Shown here: piece by piece, positions 1 through 7,233 of the stretch
How positions within the stretch are numbered: the first letter of the stretch is position 1
Layout: each line of letters begins with the position of its first letter
Origin: Bacteroidota bacterium
GTDB lineage: Bacteria > Bacteroidota > Bacteroidia > AKYH767-A > OLB10
NCBI GenBank assembly: GCA_018268195.1
Contig: JAFDWZ010000030.1
Location: forward strand, 1 to 43,598
Direction of reading: 5' to 3'
Length of the DNA stretch: 43,598 bases
Notes under the pieces: generated by a model
What the model was told of the DNA's origin: nothing
What the model saw: the letters and a program-made list of their open reading frames with translations, nothing else
The model's database searches: none
Translations under genes and position numbers: made by a program

Positions 1-352
1 GAGTCGGCCCCAAGGGTATGGCTGTTCGCCATGTAAAGTGGTACGCGAGCTGGGTTGAGAACGTCGTGAGACAGTTCGGTCCCTATCTGTTGTGGGCGTT
101 TGAAGTTTGAGAGGGCCTGACTCTAGTACGAGAGGACCGAGTCGGACGAACCTCTAGTGTACCTGTTGTGGCGCCAGCTGCATCGCAGGGTAGCTACGTT
201 CGGTTAAGATAAGCGCTGAAAGCATCTAAGCGCGAAACTTGCCTCAAGATAAGACTTCTTTATAAGGGTCGTTAAAGACTATAACGTTGATAGGTTGCAA
301 GTGTAAAGGCAGTAATGTCAAAGCTGAGCAATACTAATTACCCGAAACTTTT
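1..352 (+). rRNA. rrl: 23S ribosomal RNA, 3' end (partial)
   Basis: The window opens inside the last part of domain VI of 23S rRNA. The universally conserved sarcin-ricin loop, AGTACGAGAGGACC, is at 125-138. The closing segment GCAATACTAATTACCCG at about 328-344 is the usual Bacteroidota 3' end, just before the terminal helix. The exact mature end is estimated. The 5' part of the gene lies outside the window. No tRNA lies between this gene and the 5S gene. Confidence 0.97.
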
Positions 353-410
353 AACATAAAAGATTTATTATAATATTTTTTTGCCACGTAATGTCTTTTT
401 AAAAGAGATT

Positions 411-519
411 ATGGTGACTATTGCAAGGGTGTCCACCTCTTCCCATACCGAACAGAGAAGTTAAGCCCCTTAGCGCAGATGGTACTACAGTAACATGTGG
501 GATAGTATGTCGTTGCCGT
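411..519 (+). rRNA. rrf: 5S ribosomal RNA
   Basis: The 5S core is recognised by CCATACCGAACAGAGAAGTTAAGCCC near 442-468. The terminal helix pairs GGTGAC (413-418) with GTTGCC (512-517), extended by one pair on each side, which sets the ends at about 411 and 519. It follows the 23S gene by about 60 bases in the usual bacterial order and is followed directly by a terminator, so this is the end of the rRNA operon. Confidence 0.95.
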
Positions 520-527
520 AAATATTA

Positions 528-562
528 AGCTCCGGAGTTTTATACTTCGGAGCTTTTTTATT
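528..562 (+). terminator. Intrinsic terminator of the rRNA operon
   Basis: The stem AGCTCCG (528-534) pairs with CGGAGCT (548-554), followed by a run of T. It lies nine bases after the end of 5S and should end the rRNA transcript. Its T-tract overlaps the -7 promoter element of the next gene. Confidence 0.85.
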
Positions 563-566
563 TTTG
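559..566 (+). promoter_or_regulatory. Bacteroidota -7 promoter element of the porin-like gene
   Basis: TATTTTTG is an exact match to the Bacteroidota -7 consensus TAnnTTTG. It predicts a transcript start near 572 and a leader of about 17 bases before the ATG at 589. No TTG element is seen at the usual spacing. Confidence 0.5.
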
Positions 567-588
567 TACGATTAAATATTGACCTTTC

Positions 589-2370
589 ATGATTCTTAAC
601 AAGGTGTATATAATTATTAATCATAAGACATTTTTCTTGTTCTTTCTCATATCTATCTCTTTTAATTTGAGAGGTCAAGGTCAAGTGCCAGGGAACATAT
701 TTACTTTATCAGATAGTATTAAAATAGATGACTTTTTAAATTTTTCAGGAAGTGAATATAAAAGAGGAAACATTCATTCGCTGATTTATCGTGAACCACT
801 GGGAGTTCAACTTTTTTTAAATCAGAATAGTCATTCTAATAAATTTCATGACAGAGATACCTCAACTAAAAGTTTGCTTAAATATGTGACCTTAACTCCT
901 AAGTCCGTGACTCTGGAGGTTAATCATCATCAAAGATTGCATAAATTACTTTTAACAGAAGTTAACTTAAAAAGCACAAGAAGCGATGGATATTATCAGA
1001 ATCAAAATTACAAAGACAATAAAATTGATTTAGCCTTTTATAACACCTCGTTAAAGTCATTAAGTTATTATATAAAAGGAAGTAGTCTAAAATATATTCA
1101 AAAGGAAAGTGGAGGAATAAAAAATGACACAGACTTTGTGCGTGAAATAAAGAATCCAAAACTCTATGAATTTTATCTCATAAACTCTTCTTCCACGTTG
1201 AAAGAGAGGAGTATTGAAGGCTATATAGATTATAATTTAATCAGAAATGACAGTAGCAGTTCTTTAAGTGGATTTAATCTAAGACCTTATGCTTCGATAA
1301 TTTTAAAGAAATCGTCTTATCAATTTGAATCAGATGTCAAGGAGGATTATTATTTATATAATTATCTTGATACAAATAGTACCAGTGACCTTTTCAGCAT
1401 TAAATCAAATAGTGGCGCAATTGGAATTAAGGCCATTGATTATACAATTTTTAATTCAAAATTTAAGTTGGGGGCGGATCTTGGTTACTCCATCATGGAA
1501 AACAAAATTCAACAAACAATTATTGACAGCAGTTATCAGGAGCATCAATTAAAATGTGAGGTTACATTCAGAGATAGCTCCTCCCTCCTATCTTTAAAAA
1601 TTCGATATGAAAAAAATGTACTGCCAGAACATAGGAACTTTAATCATTCAAACATTTTCATATCTGCATCAGCACACATTTTTAAAAATATTCAGATGAA
1701 CACAGGTGTTGATTATCAAAATCAGCCCCCTTCAATGTTAGATAATTTCTGCATATCCAATCATTATGAGTGGAATAATGATTTTGGGATAATTAAAATT
1801 ATCAAACCATTTTTCAATATCAGATTAATGAAATATAATGCGAACGTACAGTTCCAGAATTACATTATCAATGATTTAATATATTACAATTCGCTTCTTT
1901 TGCCTGAGCAAACACACAAACAAATAAATTTCAGTCAGATAAATCTATTTTATGGTTTGACGTTGAAACATATTACTTTTAACAATCAATTGTTATGGAC
2001 TAATGCAGAAAAAACTAATATATTAAGAAGTCCATCTTTCGGTATTCAATCAGACTTCAGGTATAATTTCAAGTTAAGGCAAAATAAACTTCAGTTATTG
2101 CCAGGTCTGAGTGTGATGTATTATTCAAAATATATTGGATATTCTTATGAACCTTCGATTGGTAAATATTACTTGAGTGAAGAAAAAAATTGCGGTGGCT
2201 ATCCATTCATAAATGTTCATTTATCCGCTTTGATAAAAAATGCAATCATCAGCCTTGGGCTTGAACATGCAAATTCCAACCTCATGGAAAGAAACTATTT
2301 CCTTGTATCGAATTATCCAATGAGTGGACGTCAATTCAAATTTGAAGTGATCTGGTTGCTTCGCAATTAA
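589..2370 (+). CDS. Outer-membrane beta-barrel protein, putative Porin_10-like
   Basis: A 593-residue protein with an N-terminal signal segment (hydrophobic stretch about residues 14-27, FFLFFLISISFNL). The rest is rich in alternating polar and aromatic residues, as in barrel strands. The C-terminus, NYPMSGRQFKFEVIWLLRN, has the pattern of a last barrel strand and resembles the ends of the Bacteroidota putative porin family (Porin_10): a YP-M-GR-F motif and an amphipathic final strand. The N-terminal GNIHSLIY segment may be a degenerate form of that family's LGN-G-sliF motif. Substrate unknown. It stands alone behind the rRNA operon with its own -7 element, and its end converges on the SCO gene with only six bases between the stops. 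Codon use looks more AT-rich than the neighbours. Outer-membrane barrel is likely; the family name is tentative. Confidence 0.6.
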   Translation: MILNKVYIIINHKTFFLFFLISISFNLRGQGQVPGNIFTLSDSIKIDDFLNFSGSEYKRGNIHSLIYREPLGVQLFLNQNSHSNKFHDRDTSTKSLLKYVTLTPKSVTLEVNHHQRLHKLLLTEVNLKSTRSDGYYQNQNYKDNKIDLAFYNTSLKSLSYYIKGSSLKYIQKESGGIKNDTDFVREIKNPKLYEFYLINSSSTLKERSIEGYIDYNLIRNDSSSSLSGFNLRPYASIILKKSSYQFESDVKEDYYLYNYLDTNSTSDLFSIKSNSGAIGIKAIDYTIFNSKFKLGADLGYSIMENKIQQTIIDSSYQEHQLKCEVTFRDSSSLLSLKIRYEKNVLPEHRNFNHSNIFISASAHIFKNIQMNTGVDYQNQPPSMLDNFCISNHYEWNNDFGIIKIIKPFFNIRLMKYNANVQFQNYIINDLIYYNSLLLPEQTHKQINFSQINLFYGLTLKHITFNNQLLWTNAEKTNILRSPSFGIQSDFRYNFKLRQNKLQLLPGLSVMYYSKYIGYSYEPSIGKYYLSEEKNCGGYPFINVHLSALIKNAIISLGLEHANSNLMERNYFLVSNYPMSGRQFKFEVIWLLRN

Positions 2371-2376
2371 AGTATG

Positions 2377-3132
2377 CTAACTGGATTTTGACCTTACCAC
2401 GAATCGTATTCCAAATAAAAGAAGCATTGCAATTAAGGCAGGTAAGGCAATAAACAGTAGTCCTAATCCGGGGGTGTTTTTCCCTGTTTTTGGGTCATAA
2501 TTAAAACATGAAAACAAACTACTTTTACCAGGTAAGCGATATGTTGGAATAAATTCATTGTTGATGCTTTCAATTAATAACGCAACATCACTTTCACCAC
2601 GCATGCCCAATAATTTCTTTATTATAAATCCCTGGGTATTGATTCCAACAAGCAATGCATCATGATCAAATTGCTTTATATTATCATTCCATACGGGATG
2701 AAAACCTACAGATTTAATTAACCCCGTGATACTATCCGTAATAGCAAAATGCCAGTTGTTGTCATCTAACAATTCAAATCGTTTTGCCAAATTAACCATA
2801 TCGGCTACAGAATCTTCTGAATCAAAACTTAAGACAAGAACATTGAACGGTTTGGTAGCATCTGCAGATTGAGATTTAATATTTTCTTTCAGTTGCAATA
2901 AATAAGGAGAACAAATTCCCGAACATCTTGTAAAAATAAGAGCAAGGATAAGTGGCTTTTTTTCGGCAAGTTGGAGTACAGTGGTTGATTTACCGTCAAT
3001 CAATTTTAAGGGAGCATTATAAATTTGCTCATAAATATTTTCCTCTTCACGTAAATCTGACTGAGGTTGACTCCATGCCTGACTACAAAGACAGGTGATA
3101 ATTACTAATGTGTAAACAACATTTTTAAGCAC
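2377..3132 (-). CDS. SCO1/SenC family copper chaperone, membrane-anchored
   Basis: A 251-residue thioredoxin-fold protein with an N-terminal signal peptide (about residues 1-21). It has the SCO copper motif CSGIC (Cys70, Cys74) and the third ligand His157 in FDHDA. A hydrophobic segment at about 223-246 would anchor the C-terminus in the membrane. SCO proteins deliver copper to, or reduce, the CuA centre of heme-copper enzymes. The start overlaps the end of the catalytic subunit gene by 28 bases, so the two are translationally linked. No other Met sits in front of the signal peptide, which supports this start. CuA subunit, catalytic subunit, SCO/SenC is the order reported for norSY-senC clusters. 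Confidence 0.9.
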   Translation of the reverse strand: MLKNVVYTLVIITCLCSQAWSQPQSDLREEENIYEQIYNAPLKLIDGKSTTVLQLAEKKPLILALIFTRCSGICSPYLLQLKENIKSQSADATKPFNVLVLSFDSEDSVADMVNLAKRFELLDDNNWHFAITDSITGLIKSVGFHPVWNDNIKQFDHDALLVGINTQGFIIKKLLGMRGESDVALLIESINNEFIPTYRLPGKSSLFSCFNYDPKTGKNTPGLGLLFIALPALIAMLLLFGIRFVVRSKSS

Positions 3133-4544
3133 CGCTTGGTAATATTTACAAAGAACATAATGATAGCAATTAAATAAATCATTGCAGACACAGCTCCTAA
3201 TAATGCATAAGACTTACCGGCAGCAAGTTCAGAAGGATAGTTGCTATATCTTCTTGGAATTGAATCAGCACCTGCAATATAAAATGCAGCTAAGAATCCA
3301 ATTCCTCCAATAATCAAAAGAGCTATTTTTAATGACCTCATTCTATCAACGACTTCTTTTGCAGAAAACTGAGTAGAAAACCAACAGAAGAAGCCGAGAC
3401 TAAAGAGTACATTGCCCATTGCATTGTAAGTGTGAAAATGCGCAGGTACCCAAAGTGTATTATGTAACACGAAATTATTAGAAATGGTAGCATCAATGAG
3501 TGCTCCTACTCCACCGATAATCCAACCGCATGTACCAATCAAAAATAGTAAGTTAGGCATAGACCATTTTATTTTAGTACGATATACAGCTACAATAATA
3601 CTAAATACAGTTACTGCGGCAGAAGGTAAACTTGCCAGATATGATGCAAACTGCCCTATCAGTTGTAATGATTCCGGTTGCACAAAATCCATGTACATGT
3701 GATGTAAAAATGCTCCAAGTACAAAGAATAATGTGAGATTCCATGCAATGGTAACATACCAAGTAGTTTTCCATTTAGGGCGACCACTGATTTCTGCAAA
3801 CAACTCGTAGATAACAGCGAGGCCTAGATAAAGCATTTCATTAGCAATAGTATGACCGAAGTAATAGGTAAGATTTTTCATCAACAAAGGATCATTTGTA
3901 AAAGAGCCATGTGTATAAAACTCTGCAAAAAGCAATATCAATAAAACAACTGCTGCGAGGAGACTGGTTAAGACACCAATCAAGCTAATCATTGAAATGA
4001 GAACGAAAGGAGGCGTTTCAACTTCAGGATTTTTATTTGATAAATGTTGCCAGGCAAAAACCTGAGAGATGGAATATTTTCTTAGCAATGCAGCCATAAG
4101 ACTTATTGTCCAAATAAGCCATCCAACTCCAAGAACAGCAATAGAGAAAAGAAACAAAGCGATTGCCCAACTATCCCACAAAGGTCTTAATGGCAAAGGA
4201 TAAAGAAAAGTCCATCCTGCATGGAATTGCCCTACAAAAGCGGATATCCATAACATAACAACTCCTATAACTGTAAAAATTAAAGCAATGAGATTTGCTG
4301 AATAACTAGTTTTGACATAACGTTCCATGATAAAGTTGAGTGCCGCCATGCCTGCAACAAACCAAATTCCAATCATTGTTAATCCATGGACAGTCATATC
4401 CTCATAAAATTTCGCAGGGTTGAGATGCATTACATCGGCCTGATTGAGACGCATGATTATACCGAGGGTAATAGCTGCTACAAAGAGTAAAAGCACTGCA
4501 ATAATCCAGATTGCCGTTATTTTTTTTAGTCTAATATTCTCCAT
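3105..4544 (-). CDS. Heme-copper oxidoreductase catalytic subunit (B-type-like; candidate sNOR NorY)
   Basis: A 479-residue polytopic protein of about 12 membrane segments. All six metal-ligand histidines of the heme-copper superfamily are visible: His53 (HGLTM, helix II), His231 (FGHTIAN, helix VI), His281/His282 (FLHHMYMDF), and His369/His371 (PAHFH). Oxidases normally carry HPEVY in helix VI, with Tyr four residues after His cross-linked to it. Here the sequence is His-Thr-Ile-Ala-Asn, so Asn235 replaces Tyr. Loss of this Tyr is known in heme-copper enzymes proposed to be NO reductases, and the neighbours (CuA subunit upstream, SCO/SenC downstream) match norSY-senC clusters. It could still be a B-family cytochrome c oxidase; NO versus O2 as substrate is inference. 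It starts 8 bases after the CuA subunit stop. Confidence 0.85.
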   Translation of the reverse strand: MENIRLKKITAIWIIAVLLLFVAAITLGIIMRLNQADVMHLNPAKFYEDMTVHGLTMIGIWFVAGMAALNFIMERYVKTSYSANLIALIFTVIGVVMLWISAFVGQFHAGWTFLYPLPLRPLWDSWAIALFLFSIAVLGVGWLIWTISLMAALLRKYSISQVFAWQHLSNKNPEVETPPFVLISMISLIGVLTSLLAAVVLLILLFAEFYTHGSFTNDPLLMKNLTYYFGHTIANEMLYLGLAVIYELFAEISGRPKWKTTWYVTIAWNLTLFFVLGAFLHHMYMDFVQPESLQLIGQFASYLASLPSAAVTVFSIIVAVYRTKIKWSMPNLLFLIGTCGWIIGGVGALIDATISNNFVLHNTLWVPAHFHTYNAMGNVLFSLGFFCWFSTQFSAKEVVDRMRSLKIALLIIGGIGFLAAFYIAGADSIPRRYSNYPSELAAGKSYALLGAVSAMIYLIAIIMFFVNITKRCLKMLFTH

Positions 4545-4552
4545 ATTTTCTA

Positions 4553-5104
4553 TTATTTAACAGTGAAAGATGATCTCATTATCTGATGACCTGAACCACA
4601 AAATTCTAAGCAGAATACGTTATAGTCACCGGGTTTTGTAAATTTACATCTCAATCGGTTGACATAACCAGGCATTGCTTGTGTTTGCGCAATCAGCACA
4701 TTGTTAGAGTCGTAAATTCCAAAGTTGTGATTTACGTCAAGACTTGTTACTCTGAATTCGACCACTTGATTAACCGGGACTTCAATGGATGGGTCGCTGC
4801 TGGGGTTCTTCGGATCAATTGCGTTGTACGACATCATAAAATAAAACTGCCCTGCTGCAACGTGAATCACCTTGGAAGGAATATCTTTTGCATAAACAAA
4901 GTATGGCGATTTTGGAATGGTGATGGAAGCAAACATCGCCAACACTACTACCAAAATAAGTAGAAACCAGCCACGCTTTTGTAATGTATTCTTCATCCCC
5001 TGATTCTCTTCGCTGGCTGAAAGAGATGATTGATAAACAAAGATGAATACCGCTGTTATAACTACAGACAGGATAGCGAAAAATACTAATAAGGAATGTT
5101 GCAT
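4553..5104 (-). CDS. CuA-binding subunit II of a heme-copper oxidoreductase (candidate NorS)
   Basis: A 183-residue protein with two membrane segments (about 4-25 and 45-63) and a periplasmic cupredoxin domain. The complete CuA set is present: His126, then CLEFCGSGHQIM giving Cys165, Glu167, Cys169, His173 and Met176. It would take electrons from cytochrome c or another periplasmic donor and pass them to the catalytic subunit encoded 8 bases downstream. At 183 residues it is short for a subunit II and has no fused cytochrome c domain, as in small B-family and sNOR-type subunits. It is the first gene of its unit, after a 361-base gap with a CRP/FNR-like dyad at 5137-5150. Confidence 0.9.
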   Translation of the reverse strand: MQHSLLVFFAILSVVITAVFIFVYQSSLSASEENQGMKNTLQKRGWFLLILVVVLAMFASITIPKSPYFVYAKDIPSKVIHVAAGQFYFMMSYNAIDPKNPSSDPSIEVPVNQVVEFRVTSLDVNHNFGIYDSNNVLIAQTQAMPGYVNRLRCKFTKPGDYNVFCLEFCGSGHQIMRSSFTVK

Positions 5105-5465
5105 ATGAGTATTATTAATTCGATTAAGAATATTTTTTGATCTGAATCAGAAACATTTTAAACTCTTTCAATATTACAAGAATCTATCGCAAAAATATAT
5201 TATTTTTTTATTTCGGACATTTTTGTCTTAATTTAATATTAACACAAGCAGTCTCTATTAATCCTGAATAAATTTGCACTTCATTTAGGCGATGTCAATA
5301 TGCTAATTGATAGTGCGTTATTAGTAAATAAACACTTAGTAACGATACTTAATTAGTCAGGCAAATTCTACAAAACATCTAGTTTCTTCATGTAGTGTAA
5401 TCACGAAAAATGAAATTTGAGTAAACTGGTTAAGCTTCAATTTCTAAAAAGCTTCGCAATTTGAC
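5105..5465. other. Intergenic region between the NorB-like gene and the CuA subunit gene
   Basis: No gene was found in these 361 bases. On the minus strand they hold the end of the upstream transcript and the promoter of the CuA subunit unit. Visible items are a CRP/FNR-like dyad at 5137-5150, a possible minus-strand -7 match TATTTTTG at 5197-5190, and two AAGCTT hexamers about 17 bases apart near 5430-5455. The two hexamers might form a weak hairpin after the NorB-like gene; no strong terminator is seen. Confidence 0.5.
5137..5150. promoter_or_regulatory. CRP/FNR-type inverted repeat upstream of the CuA subunit gene
   Basis: On the plus strand TTGAT-CTGA-ATCAG, one base away from the FNR consensus TTGAT-N4-ATCAA. 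Its centre is about 40 bases upstream of the start codon at 5104. Control by a CRP/FNR-family oxygen or NO regulator would fit the gene content, but no transcript start can be placed with certainty relative to it. Confidence 0.45.
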
Positions 5466-6815
5466 TTAATTGATATGAGAAAGTAAAATACTTTTTCTTG
5501 CTTGCTTAAGTAATTTACCAGCAAAGATTGAGAAGGAAATCATTAATCCGATACCTGCTATGAGAAAGGATATGAAATAAGGTTGTAGTGATTGCATCAT
5601 TACGGAATAGCTGCTTTGCTCTTCTGTTAGCTGCCAAATTCCTTTTTTAAATCCGGCAATATTCAAGGAAAGAAACAGAATAACAAGTGATATTTGCAAC
5701 ATCCAAAAAGCAAAATTAATACTACGGGATGGTTTCGCAGTACGATACAATTCTGGTTTAAGAAATTCGAAACATGCTGCAAGTAAGATCATGCTATTGA
5801 TACCAATGGTAGTTCCCATAGCATGCGCTACAGTAATATGTGTGCCATGGGTGTAAATATTAATTGCAGGTATTGATAAGAGTGAGGCCTGGCCAATATT
5901 AATAAATACCCAAATGTCGGAAGCCATCAGAAATCTATATGGGAAATAATGATAATGTTTTTGTATATCACTAACACTTTTCTTCCAGTTGTAAATAATT
6001 TTCGCGAAGAAAATCCATTCAGTCATACTCACTGCATAGCCAATGTATCGAATATAATTTTCGGTAGGAAGTGTATAAATATGATGCCCCCAATTAAACA
6101 TGAGATTGAACAAGCCAAGGAAATACATTGCAAAAGCAAGATTGTTTTTTCCGACATCTTTAGTTCCGGAAATACGATCCATAAGGAAGAAAGCTGTTCC
6201 ATAAATTAACTGATTCCATGCTCCGACCAGAGAGCCATTTACTTTCCATTGAATGGTCATATCAGTAACAAAATGTTCTCTTATTACAGGGAATAGCCAG
6301 AGATAATTTTCGGAAAACGAAAAGAAGAAAAAAACTAGGCCGGTGAACCACATCCACATATATACAGGCCAGTTTCGTACTTTGTAAATATGTTTATAGA
6401 AGTTAATAAAGAATAAAATCCATGCGATGGCAATAGGCAATGCCCATACAGGATTAAACTCCCAGTACTCTCTTCCTCCAAATTGATGAGTGAAATAAGA
6501 AGTAAAAATTCCAATGATAGCAATCATCCAAAGCAACCACTGAGTGAAAGCAACAGGATTACTAACTTCTTTCTTAGTCACAATCCGGATACCATTATAT
6601 ACACTACCTGTAGCACCAAGGAAAATCCATAGTAATGCTGATGAAACATGCAGCGGTCTTAAAGAAATAAAACCTAAACTGTTTTTTAAAAAATCGGGAG
6701 CTATGTAAATGATTGCTGCTAGAACACCGAAAACGAGGCCTGACAAAAGCATAACAATAGCTGTAACAAGGAATAGGTTCCCGAAATTAATTTTTCTCAT
6801 GTTCGTTATGTTCAA
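5466..6815 (-). CDS. NorB-like heme-copper protein with non-canonical active site
   Basis: A 449-residue protein of about 12 membrane segments resembling the catalytic subunit of cytochrome c-dependent NO reductase. Retained landmarks are His56 (RPLH, low-spin heme), the FeB pair His244/His245 (NWGHHIY), Glu266, the THGT motif at 322-325, and His331 (VAH, high-spin heme). Compared from memory with Pseudomonas NorB, ungapped between helix VI and the HH pair, the FeB ligand His207 falls on Asn193, Glu211 on Val197 and Glu215 on Asn201. The low-spin ligand His349 falls on Met333 (AHAM instead of AHGH). His326 is an extra histidine near the site. Classical NO reduction is therefore doubtful. The start overlaps the NorC-like gene; Met6 (base 6800) is an alternative start. 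It ends a run with norC-like, tpl and tnaA genes. Confidence 0.8.
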   Translation of the reverse strand: MNITNMRKINFGNLFLVTAIVMLLSGLVFGVLAAIIYIAPDFLKNSLGFISLRPLHVSSALLWIFLGATGSVYNGIRIVTKKEVSNPVAFTQWLLWMIAIIGIFTSYFTHQFGGREYWEFNPVWALPIAIAWILFFINFYKHIYKVRNWPVYMWMWFTGLVFFFFSFSENYLWLFPVIREHFVTDMTIQWKVNGSLVGAWNQLIYGTAFFLMDRISGTKDVGKNNLAFAMYFLGLFNLMFNWGHHIYTLPTENYIRYIGYAVSMTEWIFFAKIIYNWKKSVSDIQKHYHYFPYRFLMASDIWVFINIGQASLLSIPAINIYTHGTHITVAHAMGTTIGINSMILLAACFEFLKPELYRTAKPSRSINFAFWMLQISLVILFLSLNIAGFKKGIWQLTEEQSSYSVMMQSLQPYFISFLIAGIGLMISFSIFAGKLLKQARKSILLSHIN

Positions 6816-7215
6816 TCATCCCAAAATTATTTGCCTTAAAAGATCTGGGGTCTGCACTACCGCTGGCATCAGTAGCTTTAAGGAATTCGGCTAATTCATG
6901 AATTTCAACATCTGTCAGACTAAATGCAGGCATTTGTTTTATTCCGGAATTTACCATCGCTTTGAGGAATGGCTCTCCCCTACCTGGCTTTGACATAAAA
7001 TTTGTAAGGTCAGGTCCGAGATAACCTCCAAGTCCATAAAACTGATGACAGCTTTGGCAATTATATTTTTGCCATACCAAACGCCCTTCAGAGGCAAGTT
7101 CTTTATCATATCTATTATCGTCAGCTACTCGTAATGGATGGAGATAAATACTAAAAGAATAAAGGAGAAAGAGCGAACTCAATAACAAAAAAGTATGTCG
7201 TGGTTTGAACTTCAT
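6787..7215 (-). CDS. NorC-like membrane-anchored cytochrome c
   Basis: A 142-residue protein with one N-terminal membrane anchor (about 8-25) and a monoheme cytochrome c domain. The heme motif is CQSCH (Cys53, Cys56, His57) and the likely distal ligand is Met95 in IKQMPAF. The segments GLGGYLGPDL and VEIHELAEFLK match the NorC pattern (NorC has GEGAYFAPEL and a DLAEFLKW helix). The protein would feed electrons to the NorB-like subunit, whose start codon overlaps its 3' end by 29 bases. Its own start lies 18 bases after the stop of the tyrosine phenol-lyase gene, indicating co-transcription with the lyase genes. A cytochrome subunit with a different partner enzyme is possible, given the NorB anomalies. 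Confidence 0.85.
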   Translation of the reverse strand: MKFKPRHTFLLLSSLFLLYSFSIYLHPLRVADDNRYDKELASEGRLVWQKYNCQSCHQFYGLGGYLGPDLTNFMSKPGRGEPFLKAMVNSGIKQMPAFSLTDVEIHELAEFLKATDASGSADPRSFKANNFGMIEHNEHEKN

Positions 7216-7233
7216 TCTCCTTATTAAATATAG

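Noticed and set aside
418-684. Open frame on the minus strand across 5S rRNA and the start of the porin-like gene
   Set aside because: It is antisense to a clear 5S rRNA and its terminator, and its composition is not protein-like.
5430-5455. Two AAGCTT hexamers after the NorB-like gene as a terminator
   Set aside because: The hexamers are self-complementary and separated by a long spacer. The stem would be only six pairs and no T-tract follows on the minus strand.
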